The notes: a model not told the origin generated them from the letters alone. Positions 21,259-30,236 are shown, numbered from the stretch's first letter. The stretch is 64,000 nucleotides of DNA from Polaromonas sp. OV174 (GCF_900112285.1 NZ_FOKZ01000002.1:186001-250000); one strand, 5' to 3'. Made by a program: numbers and translations.

Positions 21259-22800
21259 TTATTCGCTTGAATTTTTCTCCAGATTCAACTCCTGGATCTT
21301 GCGCGTGATGGTGTTGCGGCCTATGCCCAGCTTTTGCGCCGCCTCGATACGGCGGCCGCGCGTGGTGGCCAGCGCGGTCTGTATCAGCTTGGACTCGAAG
21401 CGGCGCGTCAACACGTCCCAGACATCGTTGCGACCGGCGTTTAGCAGGGCCAGCGCCTCGGCTTCCAGCCCCAGTTCCCAGCCGCTGTCACCAGGTGGCA
21501 ATACGGCCAGGGGCACTGGCGCCGTGGCTGAAAAAATCTCGGGCCTGGGCGCGGCTGGCAGGCTGTCGGCTAGTACGGGTAGTGCCGCCACGTTGGGGAT
21601 TTGCGCTGGCAGCACCGGCTGGCCCGGATCGATGCCGGCGCTCAGCACCTCGGGCGGCAGGTCTTTGGCCTCAATCACCTGGGCCGGCGCCATCACGGTG
21701 AGCCAGTGACAGATGTTCTCCAGCTGGCGCACATTGCCGGGAAAGCCGAAGTGGCTCAAATGCTGCAAGGCCGCATCCGAGATGCGCTTGGGCTCCACGC
21801 CCAGCTGCCTGGCGCTTTGCTGCAGAAAATGCCGGGTCAACATGAACACATCTTCGCGCCGCTCGCGCAGGGCCGGCAGGCGCAAGCGGATCACGTTGAG
21901 ACGGTGAAACAAATCCTCGCGAAAACTGCCTTCCTTGACGCGCTGCTCCAGATCCTGATGGGTGGCGGCAATCACGCGCACATTGGCCTTGACGGCGCTG
22001 TGGCCGCCGACGCGGTAGAAATTGCCGTCGCTCAACACACGCAACAAACGGGTCTGCAGGTCAAACGGCATGTCGCCGATTTCATCCAGAAACAAGGTGC
22101 CGCCATCGGCCTGCTCGAAACGGCCGCGCCTCAGGGTTTGCGCACCGGTGAAGGCGCCGCGCTCGTGGCCGAACAGCTCGCTTTCCAGCAAGTCCTTGGG
22201 AATGGCCGCCGTGTTGATGGCGACAAAAGGCCCGTTGGCACGCGGCGAATGCTTGTGCAGCGCACGCGCCACCAACTCCTTGCCCGAGCCCGATTCGCCG
22301 GTGATCATCACCGTCACCATGCTCTGGCTCAGGCGCCCGATGGCGCGAAACACGTCCTGCATGGCGGGCGCCTGGCCCAGCATTTCCGGCGCCGCGGCCA
22401 TGCGTTCTTCGGCGACTTCCTCGCGCTGGCTTTCCTCGACGGCACGGCGTATCAGCTCCACCGCCTTGGGCAGGTCAAAGGGTTTGGGCAGATATTCGAA
22501 GGCGCCGCCCTGAAAGGCGGAGACGGCGCTGTCCAGGTCAGAAAAGGCCGTCATGATGATGACCGGCAGGCCGGGCAGCTTTTTCTTCACCTGCTCCAGC
22601 AGGTCCAGGCCGGAGCCGCCCGGCATGCGGATGTCGCTGACGAGAATCTGCGGCCCGTCCTCTTCGCCGGCACTTTCCAGCGCGGCCAGCACCTCACGCG
22701 GATTGGTAAAGCTGCGTGTCGGCAGGCTCTCGCGGAGCAGAGCCTTCTCGAGCACAAACCGGATGGACTGGTCATCATCAACAATCCAGATCGGTTTCAT
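21259..22800 (-). CDS. ntrC: nitrogen regulation response regulator NR(I)
   Basis: The 513-residue protein has a receiver domain (1-120) with the phospho-acceptor aspartate in ILVSDIRMPGGSGLDLL, and an AAA+ sigma-54 activator domain (about 140-380) with GESGSGKE (Walker A), the sigma-54 contact loop GAFTGA and FLDEIGDMP (Walker B). A Fis-type helix-turn-helix closes it (RRIEAAQKLGIGRNTITRKI). Phosphorylated by NtrB, it activates sigma-54 promoters such as that of glnA. It starts 53 bases after ntrB. Confidence 0.97.
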   Translation of the reverse strand: MKPIWIVDDDQSIRFVLEKALLRESLPTRSFTNPREVLAALESAGEEDGPQILVSDIRMPGGSGLDLLEQVKKKLPGLPVIIMTAFSDLDSAVSAFQGGAFEYLPKPFDLPKAVELIRRAVEESQREEVAEERMAAAPEMLGQAPAMQDVFRAIGRLSQSMVTVMITGESGSGKELVARALHKHSPRANGPFVAINTAAIPKDLLESELFGHERGAFTGAQTLRRGRFEQADGGTLFLDEIGDMPFDLQTRLLRVLSDGNFYRVGGHSAVKANVRVIAATHQDLEQRVKEGSFREDLFHRLNVIRLRLPALRERREDVFMLTRHFLQQSARQLGVEPKRISDAALQHLSHFGFPGNVRQLENICHWLTVMAPAQVIEAKDLPPEVLSAGIDPGQPVLPAQIPNVAALPVLADSLPAAPRPEIFSATAPVPLAVLPPGDSGWELGLEAEALALLNAGRNDVWDVLTRRFESKLIQTALATTRGRRIEAAQKLGIGRNTITRKIQELNLEKNSSE

Positions 22801-22853
22801 GTATTTATCCCTTTGCTACGGCGGCGTATCTGTGAATTGAAAGATGACGGACC

Positions 22854-23957
22854 TCAGGGCAGCGGTATCAGCAGCTTGAAATCCGTATGGCCGGGCCGGC
22901 TCTCGCACTCAATCAAACCGTGGTGTTGCTGAACAAAGGTTTGCGCCAATGTCAGCCCCAGCCCCGAACCGCCCTCACGCCCCGAGACCAGGGGATAGAA
23001 GATGCGGTCTTTGATGGTGTCCGGCACGCCAGGTCCATTGTCAATGACATGCAATTCCAGTGCCAGGCGGTAGCGCTGCTTGCCGAAAGTCACCTGGCGG
23101 GCGATCCGGGTCTTGAAAACAATCTGCGCATCGCCGGCCGCCACGCGCTCGACCAGGGCCTGGGCCGCGTTGTGGGCGATGTTGAGCACGGCCTGGATCA
23201 GCTGCTCGCGGTCGCCGCGGAATTCGGGAATCGAGGTGTCGTAGTCACGCACCACCCGCAAGCCCCTGGGGAACTCGGCCAGGATCAGCGAGCGCACGCG
23301 TTCGCAGACTTCGTGGATGTTCACATCGCCCACCAAGTGGGGATGGCGGTGCGGCGCCAGCAGCCTGTCCACCAGGGTTTGCAGGCGATCGGCCTCGTGG
23401 ATGATGACCTGGGTGTACTCACTTAGCTCCTTGTCGATGTCCATTTGCAACAGCTGCGCCGCGCCGCGAATGCCGCCCAGGGGATTTTTGATTTCATGCG
23501 CCAGGTTGCGTATCAGTTCCTTGTTGGCCTGGGCCTGGTCGATCAGGCGCTCTTCGCGCTCCTGCTTGGCCTGCTGCTCCTGCGGGAGCATTTCCACGAT
23601 GGCCTCACCCGGCGTGTCGGTTTGCGCCACCACCACGTGCACCGGCAGCGGTTCGTGATTCAAACGCCTGAGCCAGGCGTCGTAGCGCAAGGCGGCAAAC
23701 TCATTGCTGCCCGCTCCTTCCAGCGCATGCTTCAAGATCTGCGGCTCGGTAAAGCAGTCGGACAGCGATGAGCCTTCAATGGTGCGGCGCGAGCTGCCCA
23801 GAGCATCTTCCAGCGCGGCATTGGCAAACACCACGCAGCCGTCGGTACGCACCACGGCCACCAAGGTGGCGAGCAGGTCAAAGGCCTTAAAGCGGGGCGA
23901 GCCCGATGCCTGGGAAGAAGAAACAGGGGGGATGGGCGACTTGTTCAAGTCGTCCAT
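22854..23957 (-). CDS. ntrB: nitrogen sensor histidine kinase NR(II)
   Basis: The 367-residue protein has a PAS domain (about 25-130), the phospho-acceptor histidine in NLAHEIKNPLGGIRGAAQLL, and an ATP-binding domain with VIDNGPGVPDTIKDRIFYPL and GGSGLGLTLAQTFVQQHHG. It has no membrane segment, as usual for NtrB. It phosphorylates NtrC under nitrogen limitation and dephosphorylates it with PII protein. The DUF4124 gene ends upstream of it by 19 bases. Confidence 0.96.
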   Translation of the reverse strand: MDDLNKSPIPPVSSSQASGSPRFKAFDLLATLVAVVRTDGCVVFANAALEDALGSSRRTIEGSSLSDCFTEPQILKHALEGAGSNEFAALRYDAWLRRLNHEPLPVHVVVAQTDTPGEAIVEMLPQEQQAKQEREERLIDQAQANKELIRNLAHEIKNPLGGIRGAAQLLQMDIDKELSEYTQVIIHEADRLQTLVDRLLAPHRHPHLVGDVNIHEVCERVRSLILAEFPRGLRVVRDYDTSIPEFRGDREQLIQAVLNIAHNAAQALVERVAAGDAQIVFKTRIARQVTFGKQRYRLALELHVIDNGPGVPDTIKDRIFYPLVSGREGGSGLGLTLAQTFVQQHHGLIECESRPGHTDFKLLIPLP

Positions 23958-23976
23958 TTTGACTCAGAAGCCGGGC

Positions 23977-24501
23977 TTAATTGGCTGGCGGCAGGCGAGA
24001 AATCTCGCGTTTGAGGCCGCTGATGTCGCTCTGGGTACGCGCAATGCTGTCCTTGAGCTCGGCCACACGATCCAGGTAGCGCTGGTAGTTGCGCCCCTCT
24101 ATGCCCTGCTTTTCGGGCTCGCCGTTGTTGTATTCCTTTTGCAGCTCGGCCAGCTTGGTTTCGGATTTTTTCAGCTCGGCTTCGAGAATGCCGCGCGAGT
24201 CGCTGTCGCGCGCACGCTGTTCGGGGCCACTATCGGGACGCGCACCGCCTGAAGCTGGCGCGCCAGCCCGTGCCGGAGCTGCTTGCACCTTGGGGATAGG
24301 TGTGCCCTGCACCACCGTGACATTGCCGCCAGAGACGAGTTTGCAATTACGCGTCTGGGCGTCCTTGGCATTGTTGATGTATTCGGGCGCGCCGCCGGCT
24401 GCCCCGGCGCAACGGTAAACCTGCTGCGCCCAGACGGCGCTACCGGCGCTGGCCAGCAGCATGGAAAAAAGGGATAGGAATAAGGTGTGTTTCATAGTCA
24501 A
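23977..24501 (-). CDS. DUF4124-domain periplasmic protein
   Basis: The 174-residue protein has a signal peptide (FLSLFSMLLASAGSAVWAQQ) and a DUF4124-like N-terminal domain (QVYRCAGAAGGAPEYINNAK). A low-complexity linker and a C-terminal coiled coil follow (EAELKKSETKLAELQKEYNN). This type of gene is often found between glnA and ntrB in beta-proteobacteria, but its function is unknown; a link to nitrogen control rests only on position. Confidence 0.85.
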   Translation of the reverse strand: MTMKHTLFLSLFSMLLASAGSAVWAQQVYRCAGAAGGAPEYINNAKDAQTRNCKLVSGGNVTVVQGTPIPKVQAAPARAGAPASGGARPDSGPEQRARDSDSRGILEAELKKSETKLAELQKEYNNGEPEKQGIEGRNYQRYLDRVAELKDSIARTQSDISGLKREISRLPPAN

Positions 24502-24617
24502 AGCCCAGTCTGCGCTGGGTGCCCATGCGGGCCAGGTAGCGACGGGGGTAGCTTGCCAGTATGCGACAAAGCGTAAGAATCACAAAATCAGGCCAGCCCA
24601 TAACCCCGCACGGCCAT

Positions 24618-24647
24618 AAAAAAAGGACGGCCCATGCCGTCCTTTTT
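24618..24647 (-). terminator. intrinsic terminator of glnA
   Basis: GGACGG (24625-24630) pairs with CCGTCC (24637-24642), flanked by A- and T-runs, so it works as a terminator on the minus strand after glnA (and also as one on the plus strand). It separates glnA from the DUF4124-ntrB-ntrC genes. Confidence 0.85.
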
Positions 24648-24695
24648 CAATCAGCGCCTGCCGGTCGTTTGTGACCGGCTCGCCTGCAGCCCGAT

Positions 24696-26111
24696 TTACA
24701 GGGAGTAGTACATCTCGAATTCGATAGGGTGAGTGGCCTGGCGCAAGCGCGTCACTTCACCCATCTTCAACTCAATGTAGGCGTCCAGCATGCTGTCGGT
24801 GAACACGCCACCCTTGGTCAGGAAACCGCGGCCCACATCCAGCGCGTCCAGCGCCTGGTCCAGGCTGTGGCAGACGGTTGGCACTTTGGCATCTTCCTCT
24901 GGCGGCAGATGGTAGAGATCCTTGGTGGCGGCTTCGCCCGGATGGATCTTGTTTTCCACGCCATCCAGACCGGCCATCATCAGGGCCGCAAAGCCGAGGT
25001 AAGGGTTCATCAGTGGATCGGGGAAGCGTGCCTCGATGCGGCGGCCCTTGGGATTGGCCACATAAGGGATACGGATGGAAGCCGAACGGTTCTTGGCCGA
25101 GTAAGCCAGCTTGACCGGCGCTTCGTAGCCAGGCACCAGGCGCTTGTAGCTGTTGGTGCCGGGGTTGGTGATGGCGTTCAGGGCACGGGCGTGCTTGATG
25201 ATGCCGCCCACGTAATAGAGCGCGAAGTCGGACAGACCGGCATAGCCGTCGCCAGCGAACAGGTTTTTGCCGTCTTTCCAGATCGACTGGTGCACATGCA
25301 TGCCCGAGCCGTTGTCGCCAACGATGGGCTTGGGCATGAAGGTGGCGGTCTTGCCATAGGCGTTGGCCACGTTGTGAATCACGTACTTCATCAGCTGCGT
25401 CCAGTCGGCGCGCTCAACCAGCGTGCTGAACTTGGTGCCGATTTCATTCTGGCCGGGGCCAGCCACTTCGTGGTGAAACACTTCGACCGGAATGCCGAGC
25501 GATTCGAGGATCAGGGACATCTCGGCGCGCATGTCCTGCGTGCTGTCGACCGGTGGCACGGGAAAGTAGCCGCCCTTGACGGTGGGACGGTGGCCGCGGT
25601 TGCCGCCTTCGAGCTTGGCGCCCGAATTCCAGGGCGCTTCGTATTCTTCGATCTTGAAGAAGGTGCCCGACATGTCGGTGTTCCAGCGCACGTCATCAAA
25701 GATGAAAAACTCTGGTTCTGGTCCGAAGTAGGCGGTATCGCCCAGACCAGAAGCCTTGAGGTAGGCTTCAGCGCGCTTGGCGATGGAACGCGGGTCACGG
25801 TCATAGGCCTTGCCGTCGCTAGGCTCAACCACGTCGCAGCTTAGCAGCAGCGTGGTTTCTTCAAAGAAGGGGTCGATGTTGGCCGTGTTGGGGTCAGGCA
25901 TCAACTGCATGTCGGAGGCTTCAATGCCCTTCCAGCCGGCAATCGAAGAGCCGTCAAAGGCGTGGCCCGAAGCGAACTTGTCTTCGTCAAAGTGGGAGAC
26001 GGGCACGGTCACGTGCTGCTCTTTACCGCGGGTGTCGGTGAAGCGGAAGTCAACAAACTTGACTTCGTTTTCCTTGACCATTTTCATGACGTCTGCGACG
26101 GTCTTTGCCAT
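24696..26111 (-). CDS. glnA: glutamine synthetase type I
   Basis: The 471-residue protein has family motifs throughout: [20 protein letters not shown] (N-terminal latch), [20 protein letters not shown] (metal-binding), [32 protein letters not shown] and the adenylylation tyrosine in [10 protein letters not shown]. It makes glutamine from glutamate, ammonia and ATP as a dodecamer and is switched off by adenylylation. Upstream lie a sigma-54 promoter and two NtrC sites. Confidence 0.98.
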   Translation of the reverse strand: MAKTVADVMKMVKENEVKFVDFRFTDTRGKEQHVTVPVSHFDEDKFASGHAFDGSSIAGWKGIEASDMQLMPDPNTANIDPFFEETTLLLSCDVVEPSDGKAYDRDPRSIAKRAEAYLKASGLGDTAYFGPEPEFFIFDDVRWNTDMSGTFFKIEEYEAPWNSGAKLEGGNRGHRPTVKGGYFPVPPVDSTQDMRAEMSLILESLGIPVEVFHHEVAGPGQNEIGTKFSTLVERADWTQLMKYVIHNVANAYGKTATFMPKPIVGDNGSGMHVHQSIWKDGKNLFAGDGYAGLSDFALYYVGGIIKHARALNAITNPGTNSYKRLVPGYEAPVKLAYSAKNRSASIRIPYVANPKGRRIEARFPDPLMNPYLGFAALMMAGLDGVENKIHPGEAATKDLYHLPPEEDAKVPTVCHSLDQALDALDVGRGFLTKGGVFTDSMLDAYIELKMGEVTRLRQATHPIEFEMYYSL

Positions 26112-26168
26112 CAGAATCTCCTGTGTGCTGGATGGGGGTTGAAAAAAACTTTGTTCGGACCGACTGAA

Positions 26169-26184
26169 TGCACTTTCTGTGCCA
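26169..26184 (-). promoter_or_regulatory. sigma-54 promoter of glnA
   Basis: On the minus strand the bases read TGGCACAGAAAGTGCA, i.e. TGGCAC (-24 element, 26184-26179), five bases, then GTGCA (-12 element). It fits the consensus TGGCAC-N5-TTGCA with one mismatch. It lies 58 bases before the glnA ATG. Confidence 0.8.
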
Positions 26185-26298
26185 AAGCCTTGGGGCTTCA
26201 GTTTTTGGCCAAGCCTTGAATTGTGCCGCTATTGTGTCGCCTGCCCTAGCCTGTGCAGGCTTTTGGTGCCCCATAGCGCTAAAAGAGCACTCAAACAA

Positions 26299-26341
26299 TG
26301 CACCAATGAGGTGCGAATCATCGATGCATGCACATGGTGCA
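26299..26341. promoter_or_regulatory. two NtrC-type enhancer sites upstream of glnA
   Basis: TGCACCAATGAGGTGCG (26299-26315) and TGCATGCACATGGTGCA (26325-26341) match the dyad TGCACC-N5-GGTGCA seen at NtrC sites. They lie about 115-160 bases upstream of the sigma-54 promoter, the usual enhancer distance. Centre-to-centre spacing is 26 bases. Confidence 0.7.
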
Positions 26342-26345
26342 AAAA

Positions 26346-27284
26346 TTAACGCACCAATTCGGGTCCCAGCTTGAGATCAAAACGCTGCAGTCCGGCCATT
26401 AAGGCGGAATAAGCCAGCTTGACCGCCTCAGGTGAGCCTTTGACGCCCAACTCGATATGACGGCCGAATTCGGGATGATCCACACTGGGCAGGCTGAAAA
26501 CCTTGACGCCAGGATGCGCGGCTTCAATCGCCAGCATCAGCGGCGTCAGCATGGCCTCCATGGAACCCATCACGATGACCGATTTTTCGGCATAGGCCAG
26601 AGCCTGGTGCAGATGGGCATAGCGCTGGTCCAGCACCCATTCGATCATGGGCCAGGCCATCACCGGAAACCCAGGCACGAAGTGGACGCCCCCACGGTCG
26701 CTCACTTCGTGTAGCTCCCTGCCCCCCGGGGGGGCCGCTGCGCCTGCGGCCGGGCGAAGCCCGTTCCGCGACCCCGGCTGGGTTTCAGAGTCAGCGACCG
26801 TCGCCTGCGGCCCGACAAAGCAGCTGAAACCGGGAATCTTGTTGTAGGGATTCGGAATGATCTGGGCACCAACCGGAAACATGCCCATATTCAGGCGGTG
26901 CACATTGTCGGGGTGCTCAGGCTGGTAGGGCACGCCCTGCTCTTTCGCCATGTCCTGCATGCGTTCGCGGATCAGGGCTTCGGCTTGGGGGTGCAGCGCC
27001 AGCTCAAGCCCCAGCGCCCGCGCCGCGCATTGCCGGGTGTGGTCATCCGGCGTGGCGCCTATGCCACCACAGGAAAACACCGCGTCACCCGTCTCGCGCG
27101 CCGCGGCAAAGGCACGCTTGAGCGTGGCCGTGATGCGCGCCGGATCGTCACCCACGCAGTCGGCATAGGCCAGCTGCAGGCCACGCGCGCCCAACAGCTC
27201 AATGACCTTAGGCAAATGCTTGTCGGCGCGTTTGCCGGAGAGAATTTCATCGCCGATGATGATGAGGCCGAAGTGTGTGCTCAT
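26346..27284 (-). CDS. MoaB/CinA-type molybdopterin-binding domain protein with an in-frame repeat insertion
   Basis: The 312-residue protein starts THFGLIIIGDEILSGKRADK, then GGIGATPDDHTRQCAARALG, the MoaB/CinA N-terminal fold also seen in competence-damage protein CinA. The usual direct step IPGFSC...VHFVPGFPVMAW is interrupted by about 43 extra residues (about 156-200), encoded by a dispersed repeat (26686-26790). The frame stays open, so a product with a Gly/Ala/Pro-rich loop is possible. Whether it is active is unknown. The nicotinamide-deamidase domain of full CinA is absent. Confidence 0.82.
   Translation of the reverse strand: MSTHFGLIIIGDEILSGKRADKHLPKVIELLGARGLQLAYADCVGDDPARITATLKRAFAAARETGDAVFSCGGIGATPDDHTRQCAARALGLELALHPQAEALIRERMQDMAKEQGVPYQPEHPDNVHRLNMGMFPVGAQIIPNPYNKIPGFSCFVGPQATVADSETQPGSRNGLRPAAGAAAPPGGRELHEVSDRGGVHFVPGFPVMAWPMIEWVLDQRYAHLHQALAYAEKSVIVMGSMEAMLTPLMLAIEAAHPGVKVFSLPSVDHPEFGRHIELGVKGSPEAVKLAYSALMAGLQRFDLKLGPELVR
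26686..26790 (-). repeat. dispersed GC-rich repeat, copy 1 (inside the CinA-like gene)
   Basis: It holds the family landmarks: CCCCCACGGTCGCTCACTTC, then GTGTAGCTCCCTGCCCCCCG, then CGCTGCGCCTGCGGCCGGGC and a CCGTTCCGCGACCCC end. Copies 2 to 5 share these in the same order. It translates in frame with the host gene. Confidence 0.85.
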
Positions 27285-27299
27285 ACGTCAAGTCTTGAA

Positions 27300-28205
27300 T
27301 TAGGGCTGCGAACCAATGCCTGGCATCGAGTCCGGCAAGGTCTTGGGCAGCACCGGGTTTGCCATGGATTCTGGCGTATCGGGCAGCCGTGACTCAGCCA
27401 CGCCCGCATGATTTTTCATGCGCAACTGTTCCAGGGCGGCCAACAAGTAGTGGGCAAACCAGAGCGAGGAAAAGGCAAAAACCAGGGTGTAAATCCAGAT
27501 CGCCACCGGCACCAACAGCGGCGCCATCGCCACAAACATCGCGCCCGAGGCCCAGATCAGGCTGGGCGCGGCCCCCAGATAGCCGCTGATCACGCCTATG
27601 CCCAGCAAGACGGCGCGATTTTCCCGGAAAATTTGTCGCCGCTCCTCGCCGCTGGCGTGCTCTGCCAGCGCGTCATAAGACATCACGCGATAGGTGAGCC
27701 AGCCCCAGATCAGGGGCGGCAGAATCAGTATCAGCGGCGGTACCAGCCACAGTGGAATCGACACCAGCAGCGCCACCAGGGCCAGCCCGGTCGAGCCTAG
27801 CGACCAGAGCGCGCTACTCAGAAAGCTGCCGCCTTTTTTGCGCTCCAACTGGGGGAAACGCCTGTCCGCCACCAGTGCCACCATGGCCGGCGTCATGAAC
27901 ATCGCCACGAACAGCAGCGTAGTGACGACTATCACGGGAATGGACAGTGCCAGCAGCAGCGCTGGCGCCAGCACCAAGCGCAGACTGCCAAGCCCCAAAC
28001 CCTCCAGCCAGTGGGCCATGGCGTTGACCAGTTCATAGCGCTCCAGATGGCCGCGCACCGCCATCAAGGCATCGTCCCAGAAGAAATACCCCAGTCCCAG
28101 CGACAGCGCGCCCATGATGATGACGGGCAGGACGGACAGGGCAATGACGCGGGGATGCAGGCAGTACATCACTGCCCGCCAGAAGGAATCGAGAAGCTTG
28201 CTCAT
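27300..28205 (-). CDS. EI24-domain integral membrane protein
   Basis: The 301-residue protein MSKLLDSFWRAVMYCLHPRV... has about six membrane segments (VIALSVLPVIIMGALSLGLG, LVLAPALLLALSIPVIVVTT, LVSIPLWLVPPLILILPPLI, and others) in the pattern of the EI24/CysZ-like family. The frame is open far upstream across a dispersed repeat, but the ATG at 28205 begins the conserved domain. A role in membrane transport or cell-wall related processes is typical of the family but not specific. Confidence 0.75.
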   Translation of the reverse strand: MSKLLDSFWRAVMYCLHPRVIALSVLPVIIMGALSLGLGYFFWDDALMAVRGHLERYELVNAMAHWLEGLGLGSLRLVLAPALLLALSIPVIVVTTLLFVAMFMTPAMVALVADRRFPQLERKKGGSFLSSALWSLGSTGLALVALLVSIPLWLVPPLILILPPLIWGWLTYRVMSYDALAEHASGEERRQIFRENRAVLLGIGVISGYLGAAPSLIWASGAMFVAMAPLLVPVAIWIYTLVFAFSSLWFAHYLLAALEQLRMKNHAGVAESRLPDTPESMANPVLPKTLPDSMPGIGSQP

Positions 28206-28217
28206 GAGGGAAGTGTA

Positions 28218-28312
28218 GCCCCCACGCTCCCCACTTCGTGTGGTTCGCTGCCCCCCGAGGGGGCGCTGCGCCTGCGGTCTGGCTAAGCCAGTCCCGCGGC
28301 CCCTGTTGGGTT
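28218..28312 (+). repeat. dispersed GC-rich repeat, copy 2 (intergenic)
   Basis: CCCCCACGCTCCCCACTTCG, a GCTGCCCCCCGAGGGGGCGC core and GCCTGCGGTCTGG with CCGCGGCCCC at the end. It lies between the EI24 gene and the desaturase-like gene. Confidence 0.85.
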
Positions 28313-28329
28313 GAAAACCGCCCCAGTAG

Positions 28330-29370
28330 TCAGGCGCGACCGACCAGGCGTTTGAGTCCGATCCACTGCTGGGACCAGAAACCGCGGCCATAGTCACGGT
28401 TTTTCTCGACCTGGTCGCGGATTCCAGTCGGGTCATAGCGCCGCTCAAAGTTGGCAGTTCCGAACAGCATGTCCCACCAGGGAAGCAACACTCCGAAGTT
28501 GTGTCCGCCCAACTTAACCCCCACGCTTGCCACTTCGTGCGCATCGCTGCCCCCCGCGGGGACTAATTGTCCTTGGGACCGCCCGGCGGAAAGTTGTTTG
28601 GGCTTGATAGGCGACTCATGGCCTATGCCTATGCTGTGGTGTAGTCGGTGAAAGCGCGGGCTGACCCAGAGCCGCTCGCCGATACGCCCGAACCACAGCC
28701 GCACATTGGCATGCTGAAAGCTCTCGCTGAGCTGGGTAAAGGCGACGATGGCAACGAACTGGCCGGGTGCCACGCCTATGAGTTGCGCCACCAGAACGAC
28801 GATGGTGTCCACCAGGATGTCATCAAGCAGGTGATTGCGGTTGTCGCTCCACATCGTCATCTGCCGCTGCGAGTGATGCAGCGAATGCAGACGCCACCAC
28901 CAGCCCAATTGGTGCTGGCCGCGGTGCGTCCAATAAGCCACAAAGTCAAACACCACCAGATAAATCAACAGGCTGACGATCGCGTTGTCGGTCACGCCTG
29001 GCCACAGCTGGTCCAGGTGAAAGGTGCCGTAGCCCGCGGTGCGCAGCGCGCCAAAGGCCTCGTCAAACCACGGATCCAGCGTGAAAAACAGCGCGATACG
29101 GAACAGGCCCAAGCGGTGAATCAGGGTGTAAAGGATGTCGGTGCGTATGCCGGCCCGGTCAGTGACTGGCTCGACCGGACGCCAGCGCTGCAGCGGACCG
29201 ATCACGGCCAGCAGGACAATGATCTGGATCACGCCCACCATGAACCAGGCCGTGGCCTCGTAACCATCTTCCAACAGGTTGCCCAGGCCCAGCGCAAACA
29301 TCGCCGGTTGCACAAGGGTTTCAAACAGCCAGCCTTGCAGCGTCGAGAAAAGAGAGGTGAATCCGTCCAT
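28330..29370 (-). CDS. sterol desaturase / fatty acid hydroxylase family protein with in-frame repeat insertion
   Basis: The 346-residue membrane protein has the di-iron histidine boxes of the family: HRGQHQ, RLHSLHHSQ and FHRLHHSIGIGHES, with GGHNFGVLLPWWDMLFGTA near the end. Several membrane segments precede them (e.g. FMVGVIQIIVLLAVIGPLQR). Between the third box and GGHNFG about 31 extra residues come from a dispersed repeat (28516-28608). The insertion leaves the frame open but sits next to the metal-binding region, so activity is uncertain. The substrate is unknown. Confidence 0.82.
   Translation of the reverse strand: MDGFTSLFSTLQGWLFETLVQPAMFALGLGNLLEDGYEATAWFMVGVIQIIVLLAVIGPLQRWRPVEPVTDRAGIRTDILYTLIHRLGLFRIALFFTLDPWFDEAFGALRTAGYGTFHLDQLWPGVTDNAIVSLLIYLVVFDFVAYWTHRGQHQLGWWWRLHSLHHSQRQMTMWSDNRNHLLDDILVDTIVVLVAQLIGVAPGQFVAIVAFTQLSESFQHANVRLWFGRIGERLWVSPRFHRLHHSIGIGHESPIKPKQLSAGRSQGQLVPAGGSDAHEVASVGVKLGGHNFGVLLPWWDMLFGTANFERRYDPTGIRDQVEKNRDYGRGFWSQQWIGLKRLVGRA
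28516..28608 (-). repeat. dispersed GC-rich repeat, copy 3 (inside the desaturase-like gene)
   Basis: CCCCCACGCTTGCCACTTCG, a CATCGCTGCCCCCCGCGGGG core and a diverged end (GACCGCCCGGCGG). The central GCCTGCGG part seen in other copies is missing or changed. It encodes part of the loop described in the desaturase entry. Confidence 0.75.
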
Positions 29371-29375
29371 GGTGA

Positions 29376-30236
29376 CTATTTTCCAGGCTGCGCCGGCAAG
29401 GGGCCGGCGTGCGCCTCAATCCAGGCTTGGTACTGGGGGTGTTCGCGCAGGGTTTTAAAACAAAAGCCGCGTGACTGCAGGCCGGTGATGAGCGGCTCCA
29501 GCACCGCAGGCGCCCAGGGGTCCTGGCGCGACCAAATGCCCAGGTGCGCCAGCAAAATGTCGCCGGAGCGAATGTTTTGCAGCGCTTTTTTCAGCAGCAT
29601 CTCGTTAGGGTATTTGTCGCTGGGCAATTCGTCACCCAGAAAGCCGGCCGGCGACCAGCCCACATGGGCGTAACCGCAGGCCTGGGCCGCCGCCAGCAGC
29701 TTGGGCGAGGTTTTACCGCCCGGCGCGCGGAACAGCGGTAGCGGTTTTTTGCCGGTGATCTCTTGCAGGCGGGCGCTGGCGCGGCCGACTTCCTCGCAAT
29801 ATTGCCGCGCCGTCCAGGTGAAGTCCTTGCCTTCGGACGGGCCGGCCGAGGGGCGCACCCGGAACTGCGGCGCAGCGCCCGACGCACCTGGCACATCGGC
29901 GCGCCAGTAGGTGTGGTCGTAAGTGTGCGAGGCAAACTCGTGGCCTTCGGCGGCGCGCGCTTTCCACCAAGGCGCCCAGTCCTTGCCCAGGCTGCCATCA
30001 CCGGTTTTGGTGCGCTCGTTGGCGGCGAAAAAAGTCACCTTGACCTGGTGTTTGTTCAACACCTCGGCAATCAGCGGCGCCACCGCCATGTGGCCGGTGT
30101 CCAGCGTCAGGTAAACCGGCTTGCAGGAAGTGGCCGGCGACATTTTTACACCACTTAGGCCCGTAGTCGCCGTAGAATAAGCGCCAGCAGCTACCAAAGT
30201 AATAGCAACAAGCAGTCGCGATGGGTGTATGTTCAA
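29376..30236 (-). CDS. polysaccharide deacetylase-like protein with repeat-derived N-terminus
   Basis: The 286-residue protein (TTG start assumed at 30236) has a hydrophobic N-terminal anchor or signal (SRLLVAITLVAAGAYSTATT) and a NodB-type domain: VYLTLDTGHMAVAP (usual TFDDG, here LDTGH), ASHTYDHTYW (metal-binding H-x3-H motif) and FRAPGGKTSPKLL. The second aspartate of the usual motif is replaced by Thr, so activity is uncertain. The open frame continues upstream across repeat copy 4, giving a longer but unlikely product. The anchor lies in a copy of the AATAGCT repeat family (30141-30209). Confidence 0.75.
   Translation of the reverse strand: MNIHPSRLLVAITLVAAGAYSTATTGLSGVKMSPATSCKPVYLTLDTGHMAVAPLIAEVLNKHQVKVTFFAANERTKTGDGSLGKDWAPWWKARAAEGHEFASHTYDHTYWRADVPGASGAAPQFRVRPSAGPSEGKDFTWTARQYCEEVGRASARLQEITGKKPLPLFRAPGGKTSPKLLAAAQACGYAHVGWSPAGFLGDELPSDKYPNEMLLKKALQNIRSGDILLAHLGIWSRQDPWAPAVLEPLITGLQSRGFCFKTLREHPQYQAWIEAHAGPLPAQPGK
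30141..30209 (-). repeat. dispersed repeat, AATAGCT family, within the deacetylase signal region
   Basis: Read on the minus strand: TTGCTATTACTTTGGTAGCT, then GCTGGCGCTTATTCTACGGC, then GGGCCTAAGTGGTG, which follows the family layout (CTATTA...TAGCTGCT.GCGCTT...GGCC). It encodes VAITLVAAGAYSTATTGLSG. Confidence 0.55.
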
